Shown piece by piece: positions 5,500-5,753 of a DNA stretch of 5,753 nucleotides. The notes beneath the pieces were generated by a model. The model saw nothing but the letters and a program-made list of their open reading frames with translations. It did not search any database and was not told the origin of the DNA. How positions within the stretch are numbered: the first letter of the stretch is position 1; each line of letters starts with the position of its first letter. Source of the DNA: JADFNO01 sp965369945 (GTDB lineage: Bacteria; Planctomycetota; Phycisphaerae; Phycisphaerales; SM1A02); the NCBI GenBank assembly GCA_965369945.1, contig CBDUST010000287.1:1-5753 (forward strand), read 5' to 3'. A program made the translations under genes and the position numbers.

Positions 5500-5753
5500 A
5501 TGTACGAGCAGCAAACGCAGGAACAACTGCTGAATCAACCACAGTACGAAGTGGATCATGCACAACAACCCCCACGCGGGTGGTGGAGTCGTAATTGGCG
5601 CTGGTTCGTTCCGGTCGGCAGCGTCGTAGTCGTGTTAGGCGGCGTTGGGTTTTTCGTTGCGATCATCGCGCTCGTCTTTGGCGTGATGAAGAATACAGAG
5701 GTCTATGAAACGGCCCTGTACGAAGCGCAAACGAATCCAGCGGTGATTGAGTA
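5500..5753 (+). CDS. Coa1-like (cytochrome oxidase assembly factor 1 family) small membrane protein, N-terminal part
   Basis: Eighty-four residues are visible before the window ends; the frame is still open. A polar, Gln-rich N-terminus (MYEQQTQEQLLNQ) leads to RGWWSRNWRWFVPVG (26-40). One hydrophobic helix follows at about 38-63, then KNTEVYETALYEAQTNPAVI (64-83). The tryptophan-rich pre-membrane stretch, single helix, and the 'VY-x2-AL-x-x-A-x-x-NP-x-V' start of the extracytoplasmic domain resemble bacterial proteins assigned to the Coa1/Tim21-like family. In mitochondria Coa1 assists cytochrome c oxidase assembly; the bacterial role is not established. GGAGG (5486-5490) lies 9 bases before the ATG, a strong ribosome site. 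The family-defining C-terminal domain is outside the window. Confidence 0.7.
   Translation, partial: MYEQQTQEQLLNQPQYEVDHAQQPPRGWWSRNWRWFVPVGSVVVVLGGVGFFVAIIALVFGVMKNTEVYETALYEAQTNPAVIE

Noticed and set aside
5047..5568. A 173-codon - strand open frame over the end of the Nif3 gene and the Coa1-like start
   Set aside because: It overlaps two supported + strand genes, including their most conserved motifs, and lacks recognisable domains.
1..5753. Search for mobile elements, CRISPR arrays, tRNA or rRNA genes and tandem repeats
   Set aside because: I saw no transposase-like protein, no regularly spaced repeats, no tRNA cloverleaf and no rRNA-like conserved stretch.

Overview
The window reads as ordinary chromosomal DNA of a bacterium, with moderately high GC (I estimate somewhat under 60%), tight gene packing and mixed strands. 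The combination of a PadR regulator next to a HAAS/permease-prefix-type membrane protein, a BaxI_1-type Bax-inhibitor protein, a Coa1-like protein and a Nif3 protein with an inserted CutA/PII-like domain best suggests Planctomycetota or a neighbouring phylum. This is an inference from gene content and protein style; no rRNA or other phylogenetic marker is present.

Layout. Positions 1-227 are the 3' end of dnaK on the + strand, followed by a strong hairpin terminator (273-294) that also lies at the 3' end of the convergent operon. On the - strand, 1612-300 is a two-gene operon: a PadR-family winged-helix repressor, then, overlapping by ATGA, a single-pass membrane protein with a cytoplasmic HAAS/permease-prefix-like domain and two SLBB-like domains predicted outside the membrane. 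Its promoter region (1632-1668) contains a 9-of-10 inverted repeat that brackets the predicted -10 element, as expected for an autoregulated padR. A second - strand gene (2601-1780) encodes a seven-helix Bax inhibitor-1/YccA family protein with its own hairpin terminator (1719-1739).

From a 118-base divergent intergenic region, a + strand pair starts: a GT-C type integral membrane glycosyltransferase (2720-4276) and, overlapping by ATGA, a Nif3/YqfO dinuclear-metal protein (4273-5391). After 108 bases containing a 9-bp inverted repeat and a possible promoter, a small Coa1-like membrane protein begins at 5500 and runs off the end of the window.

The most interesting unit is the padR operon. 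Its architecture suggests a compact transmembrane signalling pair, in which extracytoplasmic SLBB domains could report through one membrane helix and a HAAS domain to a PadR repressor. The rest is largely housekeeping. I see no mobile element, CRISPR array, tRNA or rRNA.
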